Positions 26,291 to 35,110 of a stretch of 64,000 nucleotides of DNA are shown in pieces. Made by a program: the position numbers and the translations under genes. The first letter of the stretch is position 1, and each line of letters begins with the position of its first letter. The DNA is from LC029 sp036676475 (GTDB lineage Bacteria > Bacillota > Bacilli > Aneurinibacillales > RAOX-1): positions 1-64,000 of the forward strand of contig JAKFCU010000029.1 in NCBI GenBank assembly GCA_036676475.1, read 5' to 3'. The notes beneath the pieces are model-generated. The model did not search any database and was not told where the DNA came from. It worked only from the letters and a program-made list of their open reading frames with translations.

Positions 26291-27139
26291 CTAGAAGAAT
26301 CGTTTATATAACTCTCTTCGACGCTCTCCACGTAACTGAGCATAAATTTGAGTTGTAGATGCCTTTTCATGCCCCAACATCCCCTGAATGAAATCTAATG
26401 GTGCGCCGTTATCAAGTAACTGGCAAGCGTAAGTGTGCCTAAAGCGGTGGGGATAGACATTTACAGCAATCCTTCCACGAGCTGCAATCAACTTAACAGC
26501 GTAACGGAGGGTTGGGGTTGGGATCGTCATTCTACGAATAGGATTGCGTTCAGTTACAAAAGTGCTTCACAGTTATCTTCTCGACTATCTAAATACTTTT
26601 TAAGCCACACCTTACATTCCGTTGTAAAATAAACCTCCCTTTGTTTAGAACCCTTTCGGTTTACAATCGCTGATCCGTTTTCCCAATTGATATCTTCTAA
26701 ATTTAATCGATGAACTTCTCCAACACGACAGCCTGTGGGATATAGGAATAGAAGCAGGGCATGATCTCTAAGGGATTGACACGAAATTTTGAGGTGAATC
26801 ACGTCTTCTTCAATCAGGAATTTAGGAATTCTCTTATCTGAATTAGGTTCTCTTAATTTGAGGGTTGGATTGCGTGAGACATATCCTTCTTCAAAAAGCA
26901 TATCGAAAAAGAGACATGATGAATCGAATGCGATGTCCCAAACTACTGGGTTTGAGACGTTCGGACTGTTTAGCCAGATACTCTTTTAACAATGGTAAGG
27001 TGACGTCTTCTAGTTCCAAATCACCTATTTCACGAGTGAGTACATTCAACTGAAGAGAATAAGCCTTTAATGTATGAGGACTGAACCCTAGAATCCGTTT
27101 ATCTGCCTTATATAAACTCCACAATTCACTTAGATTCAA
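26291..27139 (-). pseudogene. Xer-type tyrosine recombinase with two frameshifts
   Basis: Three frames join into one full-length recombinase of about 280 residues: an N-terminal SAM-like core-binding domain (27139-26891), a middle part (26901-26554) and a C-terminal part (to 26291). The catalytic residues R (GCRVGE), K (NRKGSKQ), HRFRH, LGHEK and the Tyr in TTQIYAQ are all present. The first shift is one extra T in a run of five T; the second is one missing T in a run of four. Restoring either would repair the frame, so a homopolymer sequencing error or phase variation must be considered. Confidence 0.8.
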
Positions 27140-27356
27140 AACGAACCCCTCCTAATAATTTTTCTTCTTGAATCCAGCATTACTGGAATGGGAGGGGGTT
27201 AATCAATGTAATGCTGTTCAAGTAGCAATCCCCGATAGCGGAACAAATAAAAAGACGGATGCAGAAGCAACCGTCATGCACTATCGTGCCCGTTGAAGAA
27301 ATTTGTTGTCTATTATTGTCATCTTAAAAAGGAAAAGACAGGAATAATGAAAATTA

Positions 27357-27560
27357 ATGGTGCAAGAGTTAAAGATATACAGATTTATACATTTTATGTG
27401 GACTTCAATTTTAACTTCTCTAATCTCTATTCCCATTTTAGAAAGAGGTGGAATAGATAGAGATGTTTTTGATAAGAGTTTTTTTATAGGTATTTGGATA
27501 GTAGTAGTTGCTCTTCTATTTAATAAAAGGCTCACTAAATTAGGTTTGATATTACATTAA
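27357..27560 (+). CDS. Possible small two-helix membrane protein
   Basis: 67 codons with two hydrophobic stretches (FIHFMWTSILTSLISIPIL and SFFIGIWIVVVALLF) and a conserved-looking charged linker (ERGGIDRDVFDK). The ribosome site (AGGAAT) is weak and far. It converges on the minus-strand gene at 27571. It may be a real small protein or the tail of a lost one. Confidence 0.4.
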   Translation: MVQELKIYRFIHFMWTSILTSLISIPILERGGIDRDVFDKSFFIGIWIVVVALLFNKRLTKLGLILH

Positions 27561-27570
27561 CAGAGCCTTT

Positions 27571-28845
27571 CTAATAAAAAATTAAAGGAAAAATAAATGT
27601 AACGAAAGCAGCCCAAAGTCCGTAGACCGGCAAATACTTAGTAACAGCATCTTGGATGGTTGAAGGTCCGGTTTTGTTTTGTAGAAAATGCATATAGGAG
27701 AGCATAATCCAAATTAGATTGGCCCAGATAAGTATGTTTACGCCTAAAACAGCAAGTCTGTTGGGCGTAATCCCATAAGAAGAAAGCCTGAACACTATGG
27801 CTGATAAAGCCACACTGTCAATGATAAGAGCAAGAACAATTAGGGCAAAATTTATATAATCAGAAATGTTCTTTTTCTCGTCTTTCCCGCTTTCGGTAAT
27901 GGAGAATATGGTAACGGCCAATACACTAAGGAGTATTCCGTTGAAGGATATGAGGAAATCGCGGTCCAAGAATGGATTTTTTCCGACCCAAATAACCGTT
28001 ATAAGATAGACCAACAATGTGGCCAGTACAAGAGGACTAAAAATTTTAGCTATATATGGTGCAATATTTTTAGAAAGTTTAAGGTTCCTTGATACCAGGT
28101 ATGTAGCCACAATAGCGAGAGCGGCAGCACCAAATAAAACGACATTTTTAAAATAGAATTCAGATATATCCATGCCTACAAATCTAAATAACTGCATGGT
28201 TAATGCTGTTAGCAGCATTCCGCTGATTGCCATGCTGGCGTAGAGTATGCAAAATTCCCCATTAAATTTAAGATAGGCTAATCTTGTGCTGCCTACGCCA
28301 TATTCATTTCCTGTAAATGCAAGCCCTAATAATACCCATAAGAAAATGGGAAGGTGTAGATAAGCCAGGATAATACTGTCTTTATGCTCTAGTGGCAGCA
28401 TATTAAGATAAAATCCGGAGATTAGGAATAACGATGCAAGGGTGTAAAGAACATTTTTTTTTGGGGTATTATTGTATACAAAATAGGTGGCAATAAAGGG
28501 AAGTGTACCAAAAACAAGATTAATAGGAGCTATTGCTTGCTGTTCGGCAAAATGCAAAATGATCCTGGTGCTTATCCCAGCCAGAATTGCTAAAAAGCTC
28601 ATGGATAAGAAATCTTTTTGAAGCAAGGAAGCTTTTTCTATATTTGCCGTCTCCTTGAAATGCAATCTTTCATACCAAACGGCAAGAACCTGCGAATCAG
28701 GGTTTTGTTCCCAGGCGTATGAGAATGACTTTTTAAAAGCTTCGGGTTCTTTTCTAAACATTCTCTCCAGCTCATGGGGGTTAGCAATATTTTCAATAAT
28801 CAGATTGTTATTGCCCGTGGTTATACCTCCCCTAATAATTGTCAT
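27571..28845 (-). CDS. DUF4153-like multi-span membrane protein
   Basis: About 424 residues. A soluble N-terminal segment with an ELERMFRKEPEAFKKSFSYA helix is followed by about eleven membrane helices. The end has RLAVLGVNILIWANLIW, which resembles DUF4153/DUF4173-type proteins. I chose ATG 28845, six bases after AGGA; the TTG start at 28869 has less support. It sits downstream of the YozG-like HTH and DUF2975 genes on the same strand, so all three may be one unit. No function is known. Confidence 0.6.
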   Translation of the reverse strand: MTIIRGGITTGNNNLIIENIANPHELERMFRKEPEAFKKSFSYAWEQNPDSQVLAVWYERLHFKETANIEKASLLQKDFLSMSFLAILAGISTRIILHFAEQQAIAPINLVFGTLPFIATYFVYNNTPKKNVLYTLASLFLISGFYLNMLPLEHKDSIILAYLHLPIFLWVLLGLAFTGNEYGVGSTRLAYLKFNGEFCILYASMAISGMLLTALTMQLFRFVGMDISEFYFKNVVLFGAAALAIVATYLVSRNLKLSKNIAPYIAKIFSPLVLATLLVYLITVIWVGKNPFLDRDFLISFNGILLSVLAVTIFSITESGKDEKKNISDYINFALIVLALIIDSVALSAIVFRLSSYGITPNRLAVLGVNILIWANLIWIMLSYMHFLQNKTGPSTIQDAVTKYLPVYGLWAAFVTFIFPLIFY

Positions 28846-28886
28846 ATTAAGTCCTACTTTCCTCCACAATGTTTATTAACCAAACT

Positions 28887-29111
28887 TTAATTTCCTTGAC
28901 TGTTTTCGTCACTTTTGTATTCTAAAATATCTCCAGGCTGACATTCTAAAGCCTTACAAATCGCCTCTAGAGTTGATAATCGAATCGCTTTTGCCTTTCC
29001 GTTTTTCAATATAGAAAGATTAGCCATCGTGATTCCGACCCTCTCCGAAAGTTCTGTTACGCTCATTTTCCTTTTAGCCAACATCACATCAATATTAATT
29101 ATAATCGCCAT
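28887..29111 (-). CDS. YozG-like Cro/CI-type HTH regulator
   Basis: 74 residues consisting of one helix-turn-helix domain (MSVTELSERVGITMANLSIL) with the C-terminal LEAICKALECQPGDILEY typical of YozG-like Xre proteins. Start at ATG 29111 after GAGGTG. It directly follows the DUF2975 gene, a conserved pairing in Firmicutes where the small regulator is probably controlled by, or controls, the membrane protein. Confidence 0.88.
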   Translation of the reverse strand: MAIIINIDVMLAKRKMSVTELSERVGITMANLSILKNGKAKAIRLSTLEAICKALECQPGDILEYKSDENSQGN

Positions 29112-29121
29112 GTTATTCACC

Positions 29122-29604
29122 TCAGACCGTTAAATCATTTTCGGATTTTATATCAATCGCCTCTTTTAAAAGCTTTTGAAGAACAGCGGCAAAGACTGCA
29201 ATCACTATTGAAGCAAAAGCCATGACCAATCCGATTACTATGATACCTGGGGCGTCGTCTTTCTCCCCCATGAGATAAAAGAGTGGCATGTTTAACACAT
29301 ACAAGATACTGATTGTAATTGCACAGTATTTTATAGTCTTTAAAGCTCTTACAGATAATTCCGAGAAAGCTTTATTCTTGTCAATATAGCTTAATAGTTT
29401 AAAAGCTTGAAACAAAGCGAAGTAAAAGGGTATAGCCGTTGTATACAAACCGATTAAAACGAGATATTTCATATAAGCAATATCTGGATACAATTCTGCT
29501 GCATAATTCGCTATCTCAGGCACCAAAAATATGCACAAAGCAAGAACTGGGATTCCAATAAGAATAACAGCTATCTTTAAAAAGAGTGTTGAACCTCTTT
29601 TCAT
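29122..29604 (-). CDS. DUF2975 membrane protein
   Basis: 160 residues with four membrane helices (about 8-30, 46-68, 92-112 and 120-145). The pairing with a YozG-like HTH gene ten bases downstream is the hallmark context of DUF2975. Start at ATG 29604 with GAGGTG upstream. It may act as a sensor that modulates the regulator; that is an inference from gene pairing. Confidence 0.85.
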   Translation of the reverse strand: MKRGSTLFLKIAVILIGIPVLALCIFLVPEIANYAAELYPDIAYMKYLVLIGLYTTAIPFYFALFQAFKLLSYIDKNKAFSELSVRALKTIKYCAITISILYVLNMPLFYLMGEKDDAPGIIVIGLVMAFASIVIAVFAAVLQKLLKEAIDIKSENDLTV

Positions 29605-29728
29605 AAAAAAACACCTCACTTCTTTATTATTAATTTGATTTTAATACATAATTTATCGTTTTACAATAAAATATTATCTTGTCCAATTATATTTTTATTG
29701 TTATAGAAATATCCTTTTAATTTTAGAC

Positions 29729-29774
29729 AAAGATAAAGAGCATTTCTCATTACAAAGAAATGCTCTTTATCTTT
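29729..29774. terminator. Terminator of the minus-strand tRNA array
   Basis: Perfect 19-bp stem (29729-29747 with 29756-29774) and 8-base loop, AAAG/CTTT at the base. Suited to both directions. Confidence 0.88.
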
Positions 29775-29931
29775 AACGATTCAATTTATAACTTGATCAA
29801 CTAACCTCCCGTTAGTCGAATAACTTAACTCAATAAGCCTTTTACAGAGGAAGCAAAAATAAAAACGAGCATTCAGAATTCAGCTCGTTTATTAAACGTA
29901 GTCTATTAAATTATTAATTTAATGTTATGTA

Positions 29932-30007
29932 TGGTGGAGCATAGCGGGATCGAACCGCTGACCTCTACACTGCCAGTGTAGCGCTCTCCCAGCTGAGCTA
30001 ATGCCCC
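29932..30007 (-). tRNA. tRNA-Ala(GGC)
   Basis: Anticodon loop CTGGCAG gives GGC; intact D-arm and T-arm, encoded CCA. The split copy is at 12303. Confidence 0.92.
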
Positions 30008-30055
30008 ACACTGTGCCATGGGTACCTATCTATATAAACTTCTCTCGAAGGGAAA

Positions 30056-30132
30056 TGGTGCCGACTAAAGGACTTGAAGCCTTGGGCCCCCTGATTACAA
30101 GTCAGGTGCTCTACCAATTGAGCTAAGACGGC
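30056..30132 (-). tRNA. tRNA-Thr(TGT), atypical
   Basis: Anticodon TGT, acceptor GCCGTCT with AGTCGGC (one U-U mismatch), D-arm intact, encoded CCA. The T-arm has C53 opposite C61 where G53-C61 is expected. It may be weak or non-functional. Confidence 0.7.
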
Positions 30133-30133
30133 C

Positions 30134-30210
30134 TGGTGGACGATGACGGATTCGAACCGCCGACCTCTACGATGTCAACGTAGCGCTCTAACCAACTGAG
30201 CTAATCGTCC
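30134..30210 (-). tRNA. tRNA-Val(GAC)
   Basis: Intact, nearly identical to the copies at 6198 and 11935; encoded CCA. Confidence 0.92.
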
Positions 30211-30295
30211 CCATAGCACACGGAAGTTCTTCCTTATGGCTGCTTCCTTCCGGATCTGACCCGTTCGAAAGCTTCCGTTGCCCGTAGGTGTGATA
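30208..30295 (-). ncRNA. ffs: SRP RNA (short, 4.5S-like)
   Basis: The minus strand reads GGGCAACGGAAGCTTTCG, then ACGGGTCAGATCCGGAAGGA and AGCAGCCATAAGGAAG, which is the conserved SRP domain IV hairpin (both internal loops and the GGAA-type tetraloop region) bound by Ffh. The flanking closing stem is short, so this is the small form. It lies within a tRNA array, which is unusual; ends are approximate. Confidence 0.88.
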
Positions 30296-30310
30296 AAATC
30301 ACCATATTGA

Positions 30311-30387
<77 letters not shown>

Positions 30388-30393
30388 TTTTTA

Positions 30394-30467
30394 TGGAGCG
30401 GGTGAAGGGAATCGAACCCTCGCGACCAGCTTGGAAGGCTGGAGTTCTACCATTGAACTACACCCGC
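30394..30467 (-). tRNA. tRNA-Gly(TCC)
   Basis: Acceptor GCGGGTG, anticodon loop CTTCCAA gives TCC, encoded CCA. Confidence 0.92.
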
Positions 30468-30478
30468 ATGATCTCTAA

Positions 30479-30557
30479 TGGCGCACTCGAAGGGATTCGA
30501 ACCCCCGGCAGACGCGGTACCGGAAACCGCCGCTCTATCCAGCTGAGCTACGAGCGC
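30479..30557 (-). tRNA. tRNA-Arg(CCG)
   Basis: Second copy of the tRNA at 6290; anticodon CCG, encoded CCA. Confidence 0.92.
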
Positions 30558-30565
30558 ATGTGAAA

Positions 30566-30641
30566 TGGAGCGGACGACGAGACTCGAACTCGCGACCCCA
30601 ACCTTGGCAAGGTTGTGCTCTACCAACTGAGCTTCGTCCGC
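30566..30641 (-). tRNA. tRNA-Gly(GCC)
   Basis: Acceptor GCGGACG, anticodon loop TTGCCAA gives GCC, encoded CCA. Confidence 0.92.
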
Positions 30642-30642
30642 A

Positions 30643-30685
30643 TGGCTCCTCAGGACGGACTGCTCCACCATTGAGCTACTGAGGA
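30643..30685 (-). pseudogene. Internally deleted tRNA (Asn-like) remnant
   Basis: The 5' acceptor half TCCTCAG with a normal D-arm (TAGCTCAATGGTGGAGCA) joins directly to the 3' acceptor half CTGAGGA and GCCA. The anticodon and T-arms are gone. The D-arm resembles tRNA-Asn. Only 43 bases remain. Confidence 0.65.
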
Positions 30686-30871
30686 ACATGGATTGCTGAT
30701 AAACTTTCGGCTGATGAAATGGCTGAGATAAGACTTTTTAGAGGTGTATGCCGCTAACCAGATTCCACCACATGGCTTATTACGCCATACTTCCCGTGTG
30801 TTTTTGGGTTGGACAAATAGTTCTGGATCGAATGGAGATTCGCTATTATGGATAAAAAACTTCGGGATCAT
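30686..30871 (-). pseudogene. Truncated N-terminal gene fragment
   Basis: A strong AGGAGG ribosome site precedes MIPKFFIHNSESPFDPELFV and the WRNKPCGGIWLAAYTSKK segment. A WxNKPxGGxWxxxYT motif occurs near the start of small uncharacterised proteins I have seen. The frame then runs into the tRNA remnant and ends at 30650, so only the N-terminus is left. Confidence 0.45.
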
Positions 30872-31004
30872 ATAACCTCCTACTTGGATATGTTTATATC
30901 AATAGTCAGTTGGGATCGGATAGGTTCGTTATGAGGCTAACCAATAAACCATAAGTTTATGGGTGTTCGGATTCATAGAATCGGAAATTTTAAACCATGA
31001 TAAT

Positions 31005-31142
31005 CTAGTCCTCATCTTCAACTTGATCTATCATCATGAGGATGTCTTTTAAATCAGTTGTATTTAACTCCAATTTATCTAGCACCTTTTCTAATGGTAT
31101 ATCATAAACATCATTGTTTCGATCTAAAACCGCTTGATTCAT
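31005..31142 (-). CDS. Possible 45-residue acidic peptide
   Basis: MNQAVLDRNNDVYDIPLEKV followed by LDKLELNTTDLKDILMMIDQ and VEDED. It starts four bases after the stop of the 31147 gene on the same strand, but its ribosome site is weak. It may be the third gene of a micro-operon with 31147 and 31322. Function unknown. Confidence 0.35.
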   Translation of the reverse strand: MNQAVLDRNNDVYDIPLEKVLDKLELNTTDLKDILMMIDQVEDED

Positions 31143-31146
31143 GTAA

Positions 31147-31365
31147 TCATCTATTGCTGTTCAAGCGCTTTTTCTTCGATAACTTCATCATGGGTTTCCT
31201 CATTATCACTAAATATTTATTCTGTTTATCTCTTCCTTCATGATTGCGAGCTGCTTCCTTCGCTTCTTGGAGTAAATTATGGACAGCCGTACGAAGACTT
31301 GAAGGATCCACACATTCTTCTTTAGCCATTCTTTTCAGAGCTTGTTCCATTGATTCCTTTTTCAT
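31147..31365 (-). CDS. Small hypothetical basic protein
   Basis: 72 residues, MKKESMEQALKRMAKEECVD then PSSLRTAVHNLLQEAKEAAR and a basic end. Start at 31365 with GAGGATAC upstream, inside the 3' end of the 31322 gene (44-base overlap in another frame), so translation may be coupled. Mostly helical, no membrane segment. Function unknown. Confidence 0.5.
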   Translation of the reverse strand: MKKESMEQALKRMAKEECVDPSSLRTAVHNLLQEAKEAARNHEGRDKQNKYLVIMRKPMMKLSKKKRLNSNR

Positions 31366-31468
31366 GTGTATCCTCACTTTCTTCTCGATTAATAGCTTCT
31401 AATACTGCTTCCCATTCTCCATCAGTCCATTTGATTTCCCTATTCAAATCCCTTTCTAAATCATCCAT
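31322..31468 (-). CDS. 48-residue hypothetical protein
   Basis: MDDLERDLNREIKWTDGEWE then AVLEAINREESEDTHEKG and INGTSSEKNG. A strong AGGAGGTG ribosome site lies seven bases upstream. Acidic and helical. Overlaps the next gene, forming a small operon. Too short for usual gene-calling cut-offs. Confidence 0.5.
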   Translation of the reverse strand: MDDLERDLNREIKWTDGEWEAVLEAINREESEDTHEKGINGTSSEKNG

Positions 31469-31577
31469 GGTAACACCTCCTATTATCTTTTTTTCAGCCG
31501 GTTTTCGTAACGAGTGTTACGTAGCTTTATTATATACGGGGTTCTGCCAACATTTTGATATAAAACCCACGCTAAGA

Positions 31578-31642
31578 AACAGAAGCCGTTATTCAAAGCC
31601 GGCTTCTGTTCGTTCATTCAACTATAGCCCCCTATAGTTGAA
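31578..31642. other. Two inverted repeats after nhaB
   Basis: AACAGAAGCCG / CGGCTTCTGTT (31578-31588 with 31600-31610), a terminator-like stem on the nhaB side, and an 11-bp perfect palindrome TTCAACTATAG-CCCC-CTATAGTTGAA at 31617-31642 of unknown role. Confidence 0.55.
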
Positions 31643-31663
31643 CATCCTCAACTAACTTTTAGA

Positions 31664-33169
31664 TTACAAAAGGTACATTGTTGCCAACAATCCTGTAATA
31701 GACATAAGGATGGCGTATGGCAGAGCCAGTTTCACCATTTCCATGTAAGACAGGCGAATTAGCGGTGCAAGTGCTGAGGTTAACAAGAACAGGAACGCTG
31801 CCTGACCGTTTGGTGTAGCAACAGAAGGGATATTTGTACCCATGTTGATTGCAACAGCCATCTTTTGATAATGGTCAAGCGCAATACCGCCAGCTTCAAA
31901 CGCTTTCTTTGTTTCTGACATATACACAGTAGCAACAAATACGTTGTCACTAATTGCAGAAAGAACACCGTTTGCCAGGAAAAAAGCGACGAGCTGATCC
32001 TGTCCTTCCATGCTTAGTACCCACTGAATGATCGGAGAAAACAGATGTTGGTCATGAATAACCGCTACGACGGCGAAAAATACGACCAACAACGCAGTAA
32101 ACGGTAGTGCTTCTTCAAATGCATGACCGATGCGTCCTTCTTCAATAACCCCGTTGAAAGCAGTAAGTAGTATGATAATCATCAGACCAATAATACCAAC
32201 TTCTGCCAGATGAAATGCCAGAGAGAAAATCAGTAGAACGCCGGCTACAGCCATAATCATTAGGCGTACACGGTCGCGAGTATTCATCGAAGCATCTTTG
32301 GCTTTGACATCCTCTTCCATAACCGTTCGTACCGACTCAGGCAACTGATAGCCGTACCCCCAAAACTTGGTAACTTCAAGAATAATGGCTGTCAGATAAC
32401 CAACAATCATTACCGGGATAGACACAGGTGCGCTGTTTACAAAGAATTCAACAAAGTCCCATCCCATAATGTTTCCGATCATTAGATTCTGTGGTTCACC
32501 AACCAGTGTAGCTGCTCCACCCAGCGCAGTACCCACAGCTCCATGCATCATAAGGTTGCGCAGAAAACCACGAAACTGATCCAGATCCTCATGATATTTG
32601 TCATCAACAATATGGTCGTTATTGATGTCATACTTTTCAAATACTTTTTCGCTGGATGCAAACTTGTGGAATATGTTGTAGAACCCATACCCCACGGCGA
32701 TAATTACCGCCGTTACGGTTAGCGCATCTAGAAAAGCGGAAAGAATTGCACCCATTATCGAGAACAGGAATGCAAGCACGACTTTAGAGCGTACTCTCGT
32801 AAGGACCTTGGAAAACAGATACACAAGACCTTCTTTCATAAAATAGATCCCAGCAACCATGAACATTAGAAGCAAAATAACCGGGAGATTCATTTCAATT
32901 TCGTGATAGATCGAATAAGGGTTAGTAAGCCCGATTAAAACGGCTTCGATCGCAAGAAGTCCACCTGCAGGAAGTGGATAACATTTTAGCGCCATTGCAA
33001 GAGTAAAGATAAATTCAACAATCAATACCCAACCAGTAACGGTCTTACCGGCGGTAAACATCAAAATAGGGTTCAACACCAGAAAAGCAAGAATTGTTGT
33101 TTTGTACCAGGCCGGAGCGTTACCTAGAAAATTTGCTTTAAATGCTTGTCCGAAACTCATCTGTTTCAT
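31664..33169 (-). CDS. nhaB: Na+/H+ antiporter NhaB
   Basis: 501-residue membrane antiporter exporting Na+ for H+. It follows E. coli-type NhaB closely through much of its length, from memory of that family: FIFTLAMALKCYPLPAGGLL, LSAFLDALTV, TALGGAATLVGEPQNLMI, LFSPIIQWVL and SVATPNGQAAFLFLLTSALA. GGAGGTGTC precedes the start. NhaB is mainly a gammaproteobacterial family. Base composition is higher in GC than the AT-rich surroundings, and the gene is flanked by remnants, so transfer is plausible. Transcribed alone. Confidence 0.93.
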   Translation of the reverse strand: MKQMSFGQAFKANFLGNAPAWYKTTILAFLVLNPILMFTAGKTVTGWVLIVEFIFTLAMALKCYPLPAGGLLAIEAVLIGLTNPYSIYHEIEMNLPVILLLMFMVAGIYFMKEGLVYLFSKVLTRVRSKVVLAFLFSIMGAILSAFLDALTVTAVIIAVGYGFYNIFHKFASSEKVFEKYDINNDHIVDDKYHEDLDQFRGFLRNLMMHGAVGTALGGAATLVGEPQNLMIGNIMGWDFVEFFVNSAPVSIPVMIVGYLTAIILEVTKFWGYGYQLPESVRTVMEEDVKAKDASMNTRDRVRLMIMAVAGVLLIFSLAFHLAEVGIIGLMIIILLTAFNGVIEEGRIGHAFEEALPFTALLVVFFAVVAVIHDQHLFSPIIQWVLSMEGQDQLVAFFLANGVLSAISDNVFVATVYMSETKKAFEAGGIALDHYQKMAVAINMGTNIPSVATPNGQAAFLFLLTSALAPLIRLSYMEMVKLALPYAILMSITGLLATMYLL

Positions 33170-33244
33170 TTGACACCTCCAAAATGATAAATTTTATACC
33201 TATCAAATTCCAAACATGATTAAACGAGCAATGGACACAGGAAT

Positions 33245-33600
33245 GAGACATCCGATGTCTTAATGGACAACTGGTTTACTCACCAACCTCTCATTAAAAC
33301 CATTAAAGAACAGGGTCTTGATGTGATTGGAATGGTGAAAAATCTGATGATTGATGACAAGCTTGTGAGTAAAAGAGCTTTATCGCCTGGCTGAACCTGC
33401 ATCGGGTAAGAAGAAGGATCTCCTTCGTTCGATCCTGACGACTAAAGCGAATGGACTTCAAGTCAAAGTCGCATTTATCGGAATAAGAAAAATGAATGGC
33501 TCGCCATTCTAAACACTGATCTTACCTTAAGTGTGCGAAAGTTGAGTTACGAGAAAAACACCAATAGCTATAATAGCTTCGTTCGTCATCTAATCACCCT
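33245..33600 (+). pseudogene. IS4-like transposase remnant
   Basis: ETSDVLMDNWFTHQPLIKTI then KEQGLDVIGMVKNLMIDDKL reads as the middle DDE region of an IS4-superfamily transposase. A stop and frameshifts follow; further on a frame reads NRNKKNEWLAIL. Both ends of the gene and any terminal repeats are missing. Confidence 0.65.
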
Positions 33601-33670
33601 AATAAATAAGGTTTGAATTGAATGTATAAATAGTCTTTTTAAAAAATATTCTCAACCTCCTTTAGAACAT

Positions 33671-33703
33671 AAAAAAGAGCCTGTAAACCACAGGCTCTTT
33701 TTT
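33671..33703. terminator. Bidirectional terminator
   Basis: AAAAAAGAGCCTGT / ACAGGCTCTTTTTT, 14-bp stem with 5-base loop, downstream of the transposase remnant. Confidence 0.8.
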
Positions 33704-33863
33704 AAAAAATCACAGACGAAGCCCCTGGTGACAGGCTCCTCCGAGTTTTCCTTTTATTCAGTTTGAATTATCATATATATTAAAACATCTTATATAAAAT
33801 TGCAAGTGTTTAAACAGTCATTTAAAAAGGTAATATTTAGTGAACCTATAAAATACTCCCTCT

Positions 33864-34165
33864 CTATTCCATTTCGCAAAAACTAATATCAACAACTCCA
33901 CTTTGAACTAACTCATCATCATAAAAGATCTATCCATATCCTGAAATGAAACTATTGGTTTTTACTTTTGCAACCATGGTTAAAATATCAACTTTATTAA
34001 AGTGTTTATTTGCAATGTTAGGTTCAAAGTTTTCTCCAATATCATCCTCAATACAGACAAAGGAGAAGATACCATTTACTTTAACTTGCTTAGGAATTGG
34101 ATATGTTTCAACTATCTCATTTCGCCTTCACAAAGAATCTTTACTATTCTTTCTCCAACTATTCT
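33864..34165 (-). pseudogene. Broken conserved hypothetical protein
   Basis: One frame reads VETYPIPKQVKVNGIFSFVC then IEDDIGENFEPNIANKHFNK and VAKVKTNSFISGYG, a TAG stop, then IFYDDELVQSGVVDISFCEM in the same frame. A better N-terminal reading (IVKILCEGEM) is in another frame. At least two disruptions. Family not recognised. Confidence 0.5.
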
Positions 34166-34187
34166 AACTCTTTAGTACAATAACTTC

Positions 34188-34222
34188 AACAAAAAGAGCG
34201 TCAATCCTTCTTGGATTAACGC
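34188..34222 (-). terminator. Terminator of the amj remnant
   Basis: On the minus strand GCGTTAATCC-AAGAA-GGATTGACGC then TCTTTTTG. Confidence 0.75.
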
Positions 34223-34232
34223 ATCCGTTAGT

Positions 34233-34592
34233 TCAATTATTCCAGATAGAGACGTAAAACCTCACAGTAGTTGGCATAAAAAGAATAGCCATCGCTGTAC
34301 CTATCGAAGCCCCGATTAATACAAGTTGTAGGATAAAGCAGGGATCAAACTGCTGTTTCACCGCTCTGTCTATAATCCCGCCTATCGGAGCGATATACAA
34401 CGCAGTTGTCATTCGTGAGCCGAACGTAAGCATATTGTAAAGCGAATTAGATAAAGCTAATTTTTGAGTTCTCACACCCGTCAGCCTTGCAGAATAAGCC
34501 GTTGTATCAATAAAGTTAGTAAATGCAATCATCGATATTATCAGGAACAGTTTAACCCATCCTATTTCATGAATATAATCAATCAACCCCAT
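34233..34592 (-). pseudogene. amj: Truncated lipid II flippase Amj
   Basis: 119 residues that match the N-terminal part of Amj/YdaH (NFIDTTAYSARLTGVRTQKL and SLYNMLTFGSRMTTALYIAP), with three hydrophobic helices. Amj in Bacillus is about 260-270 residues, an alternate lipid II flippase that can stand in for MurJ. Here the frame ends after FYVSIWNN and meets the terminator at once, so the second half is lost and a function is unlikely. Confidence 0.7.
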
Positions 34593-35110
34593 ATGTAGAC
34601 ACCACTTTCAAAAACCTTATACCAGATTAATGTATCTTATCATGAAACTCTAAGTCCCGCAGGAAGTCCAATCCTAATATTGTGCTATTCTACCCTTTAA
34701 CATAGCAAAGAGCAGGGCGGGATGGATGCTGATCCCGTTCCCCTGCTATCGATACCCTTTAGCTGAGCAAAAAGGACTGCCGAACGCAACCTGCCTTATC
34801 GAACAATCGAATCCCATTAGTTGAGGAACAAAAAACGGCTGCTGTGAAAAAAAAGCATGGGGACCCCTAGAGGAACAAAAAAATAGATACTCTAAGCATT
34901 CCATTGTCGTGGTCATTATAGTATCACGCAAAAAGTAGGTCCCAGTTCACTACGCCATGACTACGAGTGATTTCAAATGGAAATTTTCAGGAAGGAGGAC
35001 CCCTTTACCGCACTTCGCTTCATACTCACTAACAGCTAAACAAATGGAACTGACTAAAAGTCAATTCCAAATCTCCTTGCTTTTTATTACCATTTTTAGG
35101 TAAAAACTAA
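34593..35110. other. Gene-free accessory DNA
   Basis: About 500 bases without a supported gene. It holds the second copy (34679-34698) of the 20-bp repeat described at 26246 and short degenerate repeats of a GAGGAACAAAAAA type. No further structure was recognised. Confidence 0.4.

Noticed and set aside
30447..30689. 80-codon open frame (VEQSVLRSHADEAQLVEHNLAK...) on the minus strand
   Set aside because: It is the translation of the tRNA-Gly, tRNA-Arg and tRNA-Gly genes and a familiar spurious frame.
34746..34931. 61-codon minus-strand frame
   Set aside because: Low-complexity sequence with no ribosome site or recognisable motif.
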